In this document: positions 1-8,245 of the stretch, piece after piece
Layout: each line of letters opens with the position of its first letter
How positions within the stretch are numbered: position 1 is the first letter of the stretch
NCBI RefSeq assembly: GCF_014287795.1
Contig: NZ_JACOON010000002.1
Coordinates: 410,673 to 474,672 of the forward strand
Direction of reading: 5' to 3'
DNA from: Christensenella tenuis
GTDB lineage: Bacteria; Bacillota; Clostridia; Christensenellales; Christensenellaceae
DNA: 64,000 nt
The notes under the pieces: generated by a model
Databases searched by the model: none
Told to the model about the DNA's origin: nothing
Seen by the model: only the letters and a program-made list of their open reading frames with translations
Made by a program: the position numbers and the translations under genes

Positions 1-368
1 ATGCGGTCGTTATGGTCGAACCGGATCTTTTCAAGACCTTGCTTGTCAACCTGATTGATAACGCGCGCAAAGCCTCAGAACCGGGCAGCCTCATTGAGCT
101 GTACGGGCAAATTGACGGGCGCGATTATGTTTTTTGTGTGCGGGACCACGGCCGGGGCATCCCGGAAGAGGAAATTAAAAAAATTACGGAAGCGTTTTAT
201 ATGGTGGATAAAAGCCGTGCCCGTGCACAGAACGGTGCCGGACTCGGCCTCGCGCTTTCCGACAAGATCGCGCATATGCACGGTTCGCGCCTTGTGTTTA
301 AAAGCATCGTAGGCTCGGGCACGCTCGTATGTATTCGAATTAGAAGGGCAAGGAGGACGCGGCAATGA
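1..368 (+). CDS. Sensor histidine kinase, C-terminal ATPase part (5' end outside window)
   Basis: The reading frame is already open at the left edge, so the gene begins outside the window; the first in-frame ATG is at 12. The visible 120 or so residues are a HATPase_c domain: the N box (LIDNARKAS), the G1 box (DHGRGIPEEE) and the G2 region (NGAGLGLALSDKIAHMHG). These bind ATP and feed autophosphorylation of a histidine that must lie upstream. The sensor and dimerisation parts are not visible. The stop overlaps the start of the next gene by four bases (ATGA), so the two are probably co-translated. A response regulator gene would be expected to the left. The fold assignment is clear; the signal sensed cannot be told. 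Confidence 0.9.
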   Translation, partial: AVVMVEPDLFKTLLVNLIDNARKASEPGSLIELYGQIDGRDYVFCVRDHGRGIPEEEIKKITEAFYMVDKSRARAQNGAGLGLALSDKIAHMHGSRLVFKSIVGSGTLVCIRIRRARRTRQ

Positions 369-1225
369 AGCGGATAGCAAAATATGTGTGCGCAATTGCC
401 GTAACGGCTTTTGTGGTCATTATGAGCGCGTGGCTGCCGCCTTATTTTGCACGCAAAACGGACGCCGCCTTCCTGAATGTCATTCAAACGGATGAAACAG
501 CTTCCGAATCCTATCAATATAAGGCGACAAAATACCAGAAGACCAAGGTGCTGTATGAAGTGCAGCGGTCCGCGTTTGAAGGAAATCAGAATGGTATTTT
601 GGAGGCGGAGACAACAGGCATCGAAACGGCCGGGAGCACGCAGGCCGGAGAAAATGACAGGGAAAGCTTCGTGCAGTATGAATATACCGACGGCATCCCC
701 GCCAAAGGCAGCGTGATGACAAAGGCACAGGCAGAGCTTGCCCTTGTACGGGAGGCGCGTTTGCTCCAGGAGACGGGCGCGCTGCCCAAATTTGATCTCG
801 GAAAGCTCGGTTCATATGACGCAGTCGAAAGCATCGCGTTCCTGCGCGCGTCGGACCCGACGGTGTCCGCCTCGGAGTTTTACTACTGGCAGGGTAATAT
901 TTCTAACCCGAAAACAGGAGATACTTATCAGTTCATTATAGACGACGAATTAGGCAAAGTTTATTATATGGATATTGTGTATCCGGGAGCTAACATCACC
1001 AACAAAGGGATTTTTGAAAAATGGAGCGAAACCGATATGGAAGAAGTAGTCGTAGCCTTTGCCAAATACCATGAGCTTGAGGCAGACTACAATAAAAATT
1101 ATTTGGACTGGGATCCTTTCGTAAGCGGTTTGTACGCTATGACAAATTCGGAATTCGATGTATTGGCGGAACTTTCGCATTACGGAAGCTTCCGTATGAT
1201 TCTTAAACCAGCGGATATTTCATGA
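365..1225 (+). CDS. Membrane-anchored or secreted protein of unknown function
   Basis: A 286-residue protein that I do not recognise. Residues 5-30 form one hydrophobic segment (YVCAIAVTAFVVIMSAWLP), a signal peptide or signal anchor; the rest is polar and probably extracytoplasmic. There is no lipobox. The middle is rich in E, T and G (residues 60-105) and looks like a linker; the last 150 residues appear globular with many aromatic residues. The start overlaps the stop of the sensor kinase gene, so this protein may be an accessory or output of that two-component system. A perfect dyad and a terminator hairpin follow within 60 bases, ending the operon. Confidence 0.75.
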   Translation: MKRIAKYVCAIAVTAFVVIMSAWLPPYFARKTDAAFLNVIQTDETASESYQYKATKYQKTKVLYEVQRSAFEGNQNGILEAETTGIETAGSTQAGENDRESFVQYEYTDGIPAKGSVMTKAQAELALVREARLLQETGALPKFDLGKLGSYDAVESIAFLRASDPTVSASEFYYWQGNISNPKTGDTYQFIIDDELGKVYYMDIVYPGANITNKGIFEKWSETDMEEVVVAFAKYHELEADYNKNYLDWDPFVSGLYAMTNSEFDVLAELSHYGSFRMILKPADIS

Positions 1226-1228
1226 AAA

Positions 1229-1248
1229 TTTTTGTAATGTTACAAAAA
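1229..1248. promoter_or_regulatory. Perfect 9-bp inverted repeat just after a stop codon
   Basis: TTTTTGTAA, two bases, then TTACAAAAA. It lies 4 bases after a stop codon and 34 bases before the terminator. It could be an operator for the downstream amidase or a weak hairpin; no protein can be assigned. Confidence 0.4.
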
Positions 1249-1281
1249 TGATACAAAATGGATGAAAAAAATATGCCGCTG

Positions 1282-1313
1282 CCCTGTACCTTATAAGTAC
1301 AGGGTTTTTGTTT
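1282..1313 (+). terminator. Rho-independent terminator of the kinase operon
   Basis: An 8-bp perfect stem (CCCTGTAC / GTACAGGG) with a 7-base loop is followed by TTTTTGTTT. Its position argues against an upstream TTG start for the next gene at 1308, because that start would sit in the T-tract. Confidence 0.85.
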
Positions 1314-1346
1314 GGGAAAAATAAAAGACATCAGGGGGAAGAAATC

Positions 1347-2162
1347 ATGAGCGGCACATCACAGAGCATCAGAACGGGAAGAAGACGGCACAGGCGGGCA
1401 ACCGGACGTTTCTTTTTATTCCTCACCATTGCATTACTCATCATTGTAAGCATATTTTTGCTCTACCGGGCGTTCCCGTTCGAGATTTCAAAGGCTGCCG
1501 AAGGGGAGATGGCACCCGCAGGGGAAAATACCCAATCCCTCAAACAGATTATTCCGGCGGCAGGCGGTATTAAAGTGATTGTGGACCCGGGCCACGGCGA
1601 TACGGATGTTGGAACCAAGGGCGTTTCTACGGGCAGGCTTGAAAAAGAGGTGAATCTAGAAATCGCCCTGAAGCTGAAAACCGTTCTGGAAAATAAAGGA
1701 TATACCGTCATCATGACACGCGAATCGGATGAGCCGATCGCCGCGGCAAATGAACCGGATGCCAAGGTGCGCAAAGCGGCGGATATGGCCAGGCGGGAAG
1801 AAATCATACGCACCTCAAATGCCGACGTCTTTGTAAGCGTACACCAGAATTTTTTTGATCAGGGTTCCGGGGCCACGGGCCCGCAGGTTTTCTACCGGGA
1901 CAGGGAAGCGCCGGGGTATAAACTGGCGCAATATGTTCAAAGCGCGCTCAACGAACAGCTTGGCATTGTAAATCCGCGCGATGTCAATTCGGGCGATTAC
2001 CAGCTTCTGCGTCCGGGAACCCAGGCCAGTATTATTGTAGAGTGTGGTTTCTTTTCCAATCCGGAAGAAGAGCAAAAACTGCAAAAAGACGATTATCAGC
2101 AATCTATTGCCCAAGCGGTAGGTTCTGGAATCGAAGCATATCTTTCTGAAAAAAATTTGTGA
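1347..2162 (+). CDS. N-acetylmuramoyl-L-alanine amidase (Amidase_3), membrane-anchored
   Basis: Cleaves the amide bond between muramic acid and the stem peptide of peptidoglycan. The 271-residue protein has a basic N-terminus (RTGRRRHRRATGR), one membrane segment at about residues 22-42, a short linker and an Amidase_3 domain. Zinc-ligand motifs are visible: VIVDPGHGDTDVG, EKEVNLEIALKLK, FVSVHQNFFD, and the catalytic VECGFFSN. The start at 1347 is preferred because AGGGGGAA lies 6 bases upstream; the TTG at 1308 lies inside the preceding terminator. It stands alone between two terminators. A role in sporulation or cell separation (CwlD/CwlC-like) is possible but not shown. Confidence 0.93.
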   Translation: MSGTSQSIRTGRRRHRRATGRFFLFLTIALLIIVSIFLLYRAFPFEISKAAEGEMAPAGENTQSLKQIIPAAGGIKVIVDPGHGDTDVGTKGVSTGRLEKEVNLEIALKLKTVLENKGYTVIMTRESDEPIAAANEPDAKVRKAADMARREEIIRTSNADVFVSVHQNFFDQGSGATGPQVFYRDREAPGYKLAQYVQSALNEQLGIVNPRDVNSGDYQLLRPGTQASIIVECGFFSNPEEEQKLQKDDYQQSIAQAVGSGIEAYLSEKNL

Positions 2163-2234
2163 AAGGGGGAGTCCATCGAGGAGACTGCTATATAACGTAA
2201 TAAAAATAACGGGCAACAAAATTTTTTTCTGCCG

Positions 2235-2262
2235 AAAAAGGGAAGCGTGCTTCCCTTTTTCA
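2235..2262 (+). terminator. Rho-independent terminator after the amidase gene
   Basis: AAAAAGGGAAGC pairs with GCTTCCCTTTTT around a very short loop (GT, or GCGTGC if the inner pairs open). The 3' arm itself supplies the T-run. From here to 2482 I see no gene or clear site. Confidence 0.85.
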
Positions 2263-2482
2263 TTTATGTAACTTAAAAAATGCCGCAGATATGCCGGGGG
2301 GGAAGCTGCCATAAGGCCTTTACCCAATGATAGGAATCGTTCGGGCAATGTTGCCGCTTTAGCGGCGGCAGTGCAAGGCGCAAACGGAGAATTCTTTTCA
2401 ATGCCCTTCCAGGACACCGTCAAACGATAAAAAATTACATTTTATAAAAAAACATAAAAATGCCGGTTTTATATAGTACAAG

Positions 2483-2497
2483 TAAACTTTTGGTTTA
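2483..2497. promoter_or_regulatory. Operator-like dyad TAAAC-N5-GTTTA (distal copy)
   Basis: TAAAC TTTTG GTTTA, with the same half-sites and 5-base spacer as the dyad at 2626-2640. It lies about 70 bases upstream of the regulator's -35 box. Two copies of one geometry in a single upstream region suggest binding sites for the XRE-cupin protein encoded next. The assignment to that protein is inference. Confidence 0.5.
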
Positions 2498-2568
2498 TTT
2501 TATAAAAAATAGATCAAAAAAAGTTTAGAATAGAAACGTATAACACCTTGAATAAAAGGAAAAATATG

Positions 2569-2597
2569 TTGACATCGTGCGTTGTATATGGTTAAAT
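2569..2597 (+). promoter_or_regulatory. Promoter of the XRE-cupin regulator
   Basis: TTGACA at 2569-2574, 17-base spacer, TTAAAT at 2592-2597. The start codon lies 85 bases downstream, leaving room for the operator repeats that follow. Confidence 0.75.
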
Positions 2598-2625
2598 AAT
2601 ATTTGCGTTTAAAGTTTAATAAAAA

Positions 2626-2640
2626 TAAACAATTTGTTTA
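2626..2640. promoter_or_regulatory. Operator-like dyad TAAACAA-T-TTGTTTA
   Basis: A perfect 15-base palindrome about 28 bases downstream of the -10 box, where a bound repressor would block the promoter. Two more GTTTA half-sites are at 2607-2611 and 2614-2618. Probably autoregulatory for the regulator at 2682. Confidence 0.6.
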
Positions 2641-2681
2641 ATATCATGTGAGGCGGAAAACCGCGGAAAGATAAGAAGAGT

Positions 2682-3215
2682 ATGGAAATTGGCAGAAAGA
2701 TCAAAGCAAGAAGGCAAAGTCTCGGCCTCACGCAAAGCGAACTGGCGGATCGGGCAGAGCTTTCCAAAGGATTCATTTCTCAGCTTGAGAGGGATCTTAC
2801 ATCTCCTTCGATTGCGACGCTGATGGATATTCTCGAATGCCTCGGAACAGATCTGCGGGAATTCTTCAGCGAGCGCGGGGAAGAAAAGGTGACGTTTGCG
2901 GCAGCGGACCTTTTTGAAAAGGCAGATGATCAAAAAAGCATCCTGTGGCTCGTGCCCAATGCGCAGAAAAATAAAATGGAGCCGATTCTCCTGCATTTGA
3001 AAGCGGGTTGCTCTACCGAGGAAGACCGTCCGCATGAAGGTGAGGAATTTGGTTATGTGCTTTCCGGCACAGTAACGCTTGTTCTTGGCATGAAGCGGCA
3101 TAAAGTCAGGAAAGGCGGCAGTTTCTATTTTAAAGCCGATGTGCCGCATAAAATTGAAAACCATGGGAAAAAGAATGCGGAAGTGATATGGATTTCCACT
3201 CCCCCCATGTTTTAA
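2682..3215 (+). CDS. XRE-family transcriptional regulator with C-terminal cupin domain (PuuR-like)
   Basis: 177 residues. Residues 4-60 are a helix-turn-helix of the XRE type (IGRKIKARRQSLGLTQSELA, with SKGFISQLERDLTSPSIATL). Residues about 105-175 form a small cupin barrel (HEGEEFGYVLSGTVTLVLG, then FKADVPHKIENHG), the ligand-sensing part in this family. Relatives such as PuuR control putrescine and polyamine genes. Here the gene stands directly in front of potABCD, which supports polyamine-dependent control of uptake. GTTTA-type dyads surround its own promoter, suggesting autoregulation. No such dyad was found in front of potA, so potA may be controlled by read-through from this gene. Confidence 0.9.
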   Translation: MEIGRKIKARRQSLGLTQSELADRAELSKGFISQLERDLTSPSIATLMDILECLGTDLREFFSERGEEKVTFAAADLFEKADDQKSILWLVPNAQKNKMEPILLHLKAGCSTEEDRPHEGEEFGYVLSGTVTLVLGMKRHKVRKGGSFYFKADVPHKIENHGKKNAEVIWISTPPMF

Positions 3216-3537
3216 ACGCGTAAGAGCGGAACGGTAATATCCATGCACTACATCCGCCGCGCTGTTGCGCCTGGCCAAGGTATGCTCCGCATAATGCGCC
3301 CGGCTTACCGCCGTCCTGCTGCAAGGATATTGATCGGCAGTCCCGTAAGCCTGCCTGCTGGCATAAAGATTTTACAGGGGTCGACGGAGGCTTTTATACC
3401 GGGGACTAGGCGGTGAAAAAGTTGCTTTCCCATGAATTTGCAGCCCTTCGCGGCTGGTTGCCGCGGGACTCAAAACCGCATGGTGCGGCGAAGCCGCTTC
3501 ATATCAAAAAGATTATGCTTTGAAAGGGTTTTATGCC
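3216..3537 (+). other. Non-coding stretch between regulator and potA
   Basis: 322 bases with no convincing gene. Near the 3' end two small GC-rich hairpins can form (CCGCATGGTGCGG, and GCGGC-GAA-GCCGC at about 3485-3497), which could slow or attenuate read-through into potA. No clear promoter was seen. The GAAAGGG at 3522-3528 is the potA ribosome site. Confidence 0.4.
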
Positions 3538-4626
3538 ATGTCAGAACACATCATCGATTTTTTAGGGGTATACAAAGAATACGATGGAGTGGAAGTCCTC
3601 TCCAACATTAACCTGTATATCAGGCAGAATGAATTCCTGACGCTGCTTGGGCCGTCTGGCTGCGGGAAAACGACGCTCCTGCGTATCATCGCGGGATTTG
3701 AAGAGCCGACGCGCGGCGACGTGCACCTGTTCGGCGAAAGCATCAAGGGCCTTCCGCCCTATAAACGGCGGGTCAATACGGTATTCCAGAAATACGCGTT
3801 GTTCCCGCATCTCAATGTATTCGACAACATCGCGTTTGGCCTTAAAATCAAAAAAATGGATAAAGCAGCCATCCGTAAAAAGGTGGAAGACATGCTCCGG
3901 CTGGTGGGCCTCTCCGGCTATGGAGACCGCGATATCGCTAAGCTCTCCGGCGGACAGCAGCAACGCGTCGCCATTGCGCGCGCGCTCGTAAACGAGCCGG
4001 AGGTGCTGCTCCTCGACGAACCCCTCGGCGCGCTCGACCTCAAGTTCCGGCAAGAGATGCAGCTTGAATTGAAACGTATGCAAAAAACGCTTGGCATTAC
4101 CTTTGTTTATGTAACGCACGATCAGGAAGAGGCACTCACCATGAGCGACGCGATCGCCGTGATGAACGACGGCGTAATCCAGCAATTAGGTACGCCCGAG
4201 CAGATCTACAATGAGCCCCGGAATTCCTTTGTCGCGGATTTCATCGGGGAATCAAATATCATCAACGGCGTCATGAAACGGGATTATTTCGTGCATTTTG
4301 CAGATAACGATTTTGTATGCCTGGACCGCGGATTCAATGAAAACGAACCAGTACAGGTAGTCGTGCGGCCCGAGGATATCAATATCACCAAAAATATTGC
4401 AGAAGATATGATTACGGGCACGGTTTCTTCCACACTGTTTATGGGCGTTCATTACGAAATTCGTGTACAAGGTGATAACGGTTTTGAATGGCTGGTTCAC
4501 TCCACGGATTTTTATGATGTGGGAGACCGCGTCGGATTCGCGCTCGAACCGGACGATATCCACGTCATGGAAGTAAGCCAGTACGATAAAATGCGAATCG
4601 ACATAGCTGTGGAGGCCGGCCAATGA
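3538..4626 (+). CDS. potA: Spermidine/putrescine ABC transporter, ATP-binding protein PotA
   Basis: The cytoplasmic ATPase that powers polyamine uptake, 362 residues. Visible motifs: Walker A GPSGCGKTT, Q-loop VFQKYALFPHLNVFDN, signature LSGGQQQR, Walker B VLLLDEPLGALD, and switch His in VYVTHDQEEALTMSD. The last 100 residues form the TOBE domain (VRPEDINI, then DVGDRVGFALEPDDIHVM). The start at 3538 is chosen over an upstream TTG at 3520 because GAAAGGG sits nine bases before it. The stop overlaps potB by four bases. Gene order potA-B-C-D matches the classical operon. Confidence 0.95.
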   Translation: MSEHIIDFLGVYKEYDGVEVLSNINLYIRQNEFLTLLGPSGCGKTTLLRIIAGFEEPTRGDVHLFGESIKGLPPYKRRVNTVFQKYALFPHLNVFDNIAFGLKIKKMDKAAIRKKVEDMLRLVGLSGYGDRDIAKLSGGQQQRVAIARALVNEPEVLLLDEPLGALDLKFRQEMQLELKRMQKTLGITFVYVTHDQEEALTMSDAIAVMNDGVIQQLGTPEQIYNEPRNSFVADFIGESNIINGVMKRDYFVHFADNDFVCLDRGFNENEPVQVVVRPEDINITKNIAEDMITGTVSSTLFMGVHYEIRVQGDNGFEWLVHSTDFYDVGDRVGFALEPDDIHVMEVSQYDKMRIDIAVEAGQ

Positions 4627-5480
4627 AAAACAGGCAGATTTCAGGCGTAATGAACTCACGTAAGGTATTTGCGCTGCCTTATGTTGCGTGGATCGCAATT
4701 TTCACGGTCGCACCGCTGATTCTCATCCTGCTGTATGCGTTTACCGATACGGGATCGGGCGGGGTCATGGTCCTCACTGCGGAAAACCTTGCGCGCGCAT
4801 TTTCCCCGCTGTATATGACGGTGTTCTGGCGCAGTGTGCTGATGGCGCTCATAGCAACGGTGGTGTGCCTGCTCCTCGGCTATCCTGTGGCTTATATGCT
4901 GTCGCGCATGAAGCCAAACCGCGCGGCTATCCTTTCCATCCTGTTCATCCTGCCCATGTGGATGAATTTCCTGCTGAGGACGTATGCGTGGCGCGCCCTG
5001 CTCGATAATGCAGGCATCATCAACCAGGGGCTCATGGCGCTCGGCTTTGAACCGGTGCAGTTCCTGTATACGGAAGGGGCGATCATCTTCGGACTCGTAT
5101 ATAATTTCCTGCCCTTTATGATTCTGCCCATCTATTCGGTGTTCCAGAAAATGGACACCTCATGTATTCAGGCGGCGCAGGATCTTGGGGCCAATAAGTG
5201 GCAGACTTTCTGGCGGGTCACGCTGCCCCTCTCAAAGGGCGGAATCGTCTCCGGGGTCACTATGGTATTCATGCCCGCGATGACTACGTTCGTCATCACG
5301 CGGCTTCTTGGCGGGAGCCACTTTATGATGTATGGCGACCTCATTGAGATGGAATTCCTGCTGATGTCCGAATGGAATTTCGGCAGCGCGCTTGCGGTGG
5401 TTATGCTGATCCTGACCATACTGTTCATGTGGCTGATGCGTAAATATGACAAAGAAGGGGAAGGGGGAGCTTTGCTGTGA
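4623..5480 (+). CDS. potB: Spermidine/putrescine ABC transporter permease PotB
   Basis: 285-residue inner permease with six predicted membrane segments. The first is at about residues 18-38 (VAWIAIFTVAPLILILLYAF). The EAA-type loop that docks on the ATPase is AAQDLGANKWQTFWRVTLPLS. It overlaps potA upstream (ATGA) and potC downstream (GTGA, 5477-5480), so the permeases and ATPase are translationally coupled. Confidence 0.95.
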   Translation: MKNRQISGVMNSRKVFALPYVAWIAIFTVAPLILILLYAFTDTGSGGVMVLTAENLARAFSPLYMTVFWRSVLMALIATVVCLLLGYPVAYMLSRMKPNRAAILSILFILPMWMNFLLRTYAWRALLDNAGIINQGLMALGFEPVQFLYTEGAIIFGLVYNFLPFMILPIYSVFQKMDTSCIQAAQDLGANKWQTFWRVTLPLSKGGIVSGVTMVFMPAMTTFVITRLLGGSHFMMYGDLIEMEFLLMSEWNFGSALAVVMLILTILFMWLMRKYDKEGEGGALL

Positions 5481-6274
5481 AACTGTTTTTCAAACGTTTT
5501 TACCTGGCGGTCATATTGGTGTTTATGTACTTGCCCATCGGTGCGCTCATCATATTTTCCTTCAACGAGTCTAAATCGATGGCCAAGTGGACGGGCTTTT
5601 CTTTCCATTGGTATGAACAGCTTTTCCAGGACCCTTCCATTGCGGAGGCGGTGTGGGTCACGGTCTCCATTGCGGTCATCGCATCGCTTACGGCCACTTT
5701 TATCGGTACGCTTGCGGCGATCGGTATGGATAATTTCCGTAAAAAGAGTAAAAACGTGATGGTGAACCTCACGTATATTCCGATGGTCAATGCAGAGATC
5801 GTAACGGGAATTTCCCTGCTGCTGCTGTTTATTTTCTTCAATATCCCGCGCGGCTACTGGACGATGCTGCTTGCGCACATCACGTTCGATATCCCGTTTG
5901 TCATCTTTTCCGTATTGCCTAAGCTCCGCCAGATGGATCCGGGTACATACGAGGCGGCGCTCGATATGGGGGCAAAGCCGGCCTATGCGGTCAGGAAGGT
6001 AATTCTGCCACAGATCGCGCCGGGTATCGTAACAGGCTTCCTGCTCGCCTTCACGATGTCCTTTGACGACTTCATGATCAGCTTCTTTACCTCGCAGGGA
6101 GCGACGCAGAACCTGTCCACTTATATTTACAGTATGGCGCGCGTGGGCATCAATCCAATGATCAACGCCCTGTCCGCGATCATGTTTGTCGTGGTCATCA
6201 CACTGCTTTTGGTCATCAACCTGCGGTCCGTAAAGAAAACGAAAAAACCGCCGCAGGCAGAAAGTTTTCGCTGA
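5477..6274 (+). CDS. potC: Spermidine/putrescine ABC transporter permease PotC
   Basis: 265-residue second permease, partner of PotB, with six membrane segments. The EAA loop reads AALDMGAKPAYAVRKVILPQ. Translation starts at a GTG that overlaps the potB stop; GGGGGAG just upstream is the ribosome site. The family is clear from the conserved FNESKS and FDDFMISFFTSQG segments. A 15-base gap precedes potD. Confidence 0.94.
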   Translation: MKLFFKRFYLAVILVFMYLPIGALIIFSFNESKSMAKWTGFSFHWYEQLFQDPSIAEAVWVTVSIAVIASLTATFIGTLAAIGMDNFRKKSKNVMVNLTYIPMVNAEIVTGISLLLLFIFFNIPRGYWTMLLAHITFDIPFVIFSVLPKLRQMDPGTYEAALDMGAKPAYAVRKVILPQIAPGIVTGFLLAFTMSFDDFMISFFTSQGATQNLSTYIYSMARVGINPMINALSAIMFVVVITLLLVINLRSVKKTKKPPQAESFR

Positions 6275-6289
6275 AGAGGATAACGACGT

Positions 6290-7345
6290 ATGAGAAAATT
6301 GTGTTCTATTTTGCTGATTTGCCTGCTGGCAGCGGGCATATGCGCAGGCTGTGCGTCCACCGAGACCGCAGGCGGCCGTACTATCGTGCATTTTTTAAAC
6401 TGGGGAGATTATATTGATCCTGCGGTCATCCCTATGTTCGAGGAGGAAAATCCTGATATTAAGATCAATATGACCACTGTACCTTCCAATGAGGAAATGT
6501 ATGTGATCGCGACGACAGAAGGGACGCAGATCGATGTAGTGGTTCCTTCTGAATATATGATCCAGCGCCTGATGCTGGAAGACCGCCTTGCCGAGCTCGA
6601 CCATTCCAAAATGGAAAATTACGGCTATGTCGAAGACTTCGTCGAGACCTGCACTTATGATCCGAACGGGCAGTATTCCGTGCCCTATACGTGGGGAACG
6701 TTCGGCCTTCTCTATAACATTGAGATGACGGGAGAGGAAATCGATAGTTGGGACGCGCTTTTCGATCCTAAATACGAAAAGCAGATACTGATGTACGACA
6801 GCATCCGCGACAGCGTTGGGCTTGCGCTCATCAAGCTCGGCTATAGCATCAATACTAAGAACCAGCAGGAACTGGATGAAGCGGCGGAACTGCTGGTGGA
6901 GCAAAAACCCCTCGTGCTGGCCTATGGTACGGACGACCTGCGGATGACGATGATTAATGGGAGTGCGGCGCTTGCCCCCATGTACGCGGGCGATGCGGCT
7001 TATTCCATGATGGATAATCCGGACCTGCGGTATGTGATTCCTGAAGAAGGGGCGAATATTTTCGTGGACGGTATGTGCATCCTCAAGACGACGGATGTAT
7101 ACGATGCCGCCCTGCGCTTTGTGGACTTCATGATGCGGCCGGATATCGCGGCGCTGAATGCGGAATACAACTGCTATTCCACGCCGGAAGACGATGCTCT
7201 CGCGCTTGTCGATCCGGAATTGCTTGAAAATACAGCCTTCAATCCTCCTAAAGAAGATCTTGCTCATTGTGAGTACTATGAACATCTCGAAAAAGATATC
7301 CTGCGGATGTACGAGGATGCATGGATGAAAGTAAAAATTGCATGA
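6290..7345 (+). CDS. potD: Polyamine-binding lipoprotein PotD
   Basis: 351-residue extracellular substrate-binding protein that captures spermidine or putrescine for PotABC. The N-terminus is a lipoprotein signal with lipobox LAAGICAGC, so Cys about residue 21 would be lipidated. The mature part begins with the family hallmark VHFLNWGDYIDPAVIPMFEE and contains VPSEYMIQRL and PYTWGTFGLLYN. It is the last gene of the operon. The 250 bases that follow hold no gene; an imperfect T-rich hairpin near 7395-7435 may end transcription. Confidence 0.95.
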   Translation: MRKLCSILLICLLAAGICAGCASTETAGGRTIVHFLNWGDYIDPAVIPMFEEENPDIKINMTTVPSNEEMYVIATTEGTQIDVVVPSEYMIQRLMLEDRLAELDHSKMENYGYVEDFVETCTYDPNGQYSVPYTWGTFGLLYNIEMTGEEIDSWDALFDPKYEKQILMYDSIRDSVGLALIKLGYSINTKNQQELDEAAELLVEQKPLVLAYGTDDLRMTMINGSAALAPMYAGDAAYSMMDNPDLRYVIPEEGANIFVDGMCILKTTDVYDAALRFVDFMMRPDIAALNAEYNCYSTPEDDALALVDPELLENTAFNPPKEDLAHCEYYEHLEKDILRMYEDAWMKVKIA

Positions 7346-7550
7346 AGGCAAGGGAAAAGAGGCGGAACAGCGCGCTGTACCGGAAACAAATGGTAAAAAA
7401 GGGCTTGTTATATGAAAATATGGCAGGCTTTTTTATTGAAAAGAATTACACGAAAAATAACGAAATATTATATAAAACGGAATAAAACGTAAAAATCAAT
7501 AGGATATTGCCATCAGAAGTCCCGATAATACGATTTTTACGCTTATTTTA

Positions 7551-7580
7551 TTGAAAAATAGAGGAATGCTGGTTTATAAT
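7551..7580 (+). promoter_or_regulatory. Promoter of the ABM-fold gene
   Basis: TTGAAA at 7551-7556, 18-base spacer, TATAAT at 7575-7580. Confidence 0.6.
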
Positions 7581-7647
7581 AAAATAAAAGAGCAAGATGT
7601 CAGCCAGAAGATTTCAGGATCCACATCTGGACGTGGAGGAATATGAG

Positions 7648-7944
7648 ATGGTTTACGAGATTTGTACCTATCATGTGAAGGAAAACCGGCAGGACGAGTT
7701 TGAGGTGCTCGCGCGGGAACTTCGGGAATATTGCCGTGCCCGCGGGGGAGTTCAGGAAGTCACTTATATCCGGCAAACGCAAGCGGCGCCGCAGGGAACA
7801 CTCGTTTATGTCCTGTATATTGTCCGCAATGGAGCAGAAGATGGGCCGGATCTCCTCGATATTGTACACGAAAAATATGGGCGGCGCTTTTCACGGTGTA
7901 TTATGGGGAATCCCTGCACAATTGTAGGAGAAGCCATATGGTAA
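7648..7944 (+). CDS. Small ABM-fold (dimeric alpha-beta barrel) protein, possible quinol monooxygenase
   Basis: 98 residues. The pattern fits the antibiotic-biosynthesis-monooxygenase fold: a first strand (VYEICTYHVK), a helix with DEFEVLARELREYCRARGG, a strand EVTYIRQTQ and a later strand TLVYVLYIV. Proteins of this fold oxidise quinols or bind small ligands; the exact role cannot be told. The start at 7648 is chosen because GTGGAGGA lies seven bases upstream; a longer frame begins at 7597 but has no ribosome site. It stands alone with its own promoter. Confidence 0.6.
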   Translation: MVYEICTYHVKENRQDEFEVLARELREYCRARGGVQEVTYIRQTQAAPQGTLVYVLYIVRNGAEDGPDLLDIVHEKYGRRFSRCIMGNPCTIVGEAIW

Positions 7945-8028
7945 TCCCCATGGCCGGGAAGCACGCCGTTTATGTCCTGTGCTCATGGAAGACCAGGGCA
8001 ATAGGCTGTAATGGTATAATGGTAAAAT

Positions 8029-8057
8029 AAAAAACCTTTCCACAGGAAAGGTTTTTT
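8029..8057. terminator. Symmetric terminator between convergent genes
   Basis: A 13-bp perfect stem (AAAAAACCTTTCC / GGAAAGGTTTTTT) with a 3-base loop. A-run and T-run flank it on both sides, so it can work in both directions. Confidence 0.85.
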
Positions 8058-8245
8058 AGTGCAGTTTTCTGGGCCGCGTCCTTTACAGCTCCCTAATTTG
8101 CTCTATGCGTCTATACATTTAAAGCTGTAATAACAGGAAAGTACCGGGAATGTAACTGCCCGGGCCTTTCCTGTGGGGCAGGCATGCGCCCGCGCAAGTA
8201 AGTGCAGGGCTGGAAGCTGCCCGCCATGTTTCCTTGCCTTCCAGG

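Noticed and set aside
1308..1346. TTG start for the amidase at 1308
   Set aside because: It lies in the T-tract of the preceding terminator; ATG at 1347 has a strong ribosome site.
2616..3278. 220-codon minus-strand frame
   Set aside because: Antisense of the XRE-cupin gene; no ribosome site.
5168..6391. 407-codon minus-strand frame
   Set aside because: Antisense to potC and parts of potB and potD; composition is typical of a shadow frame.
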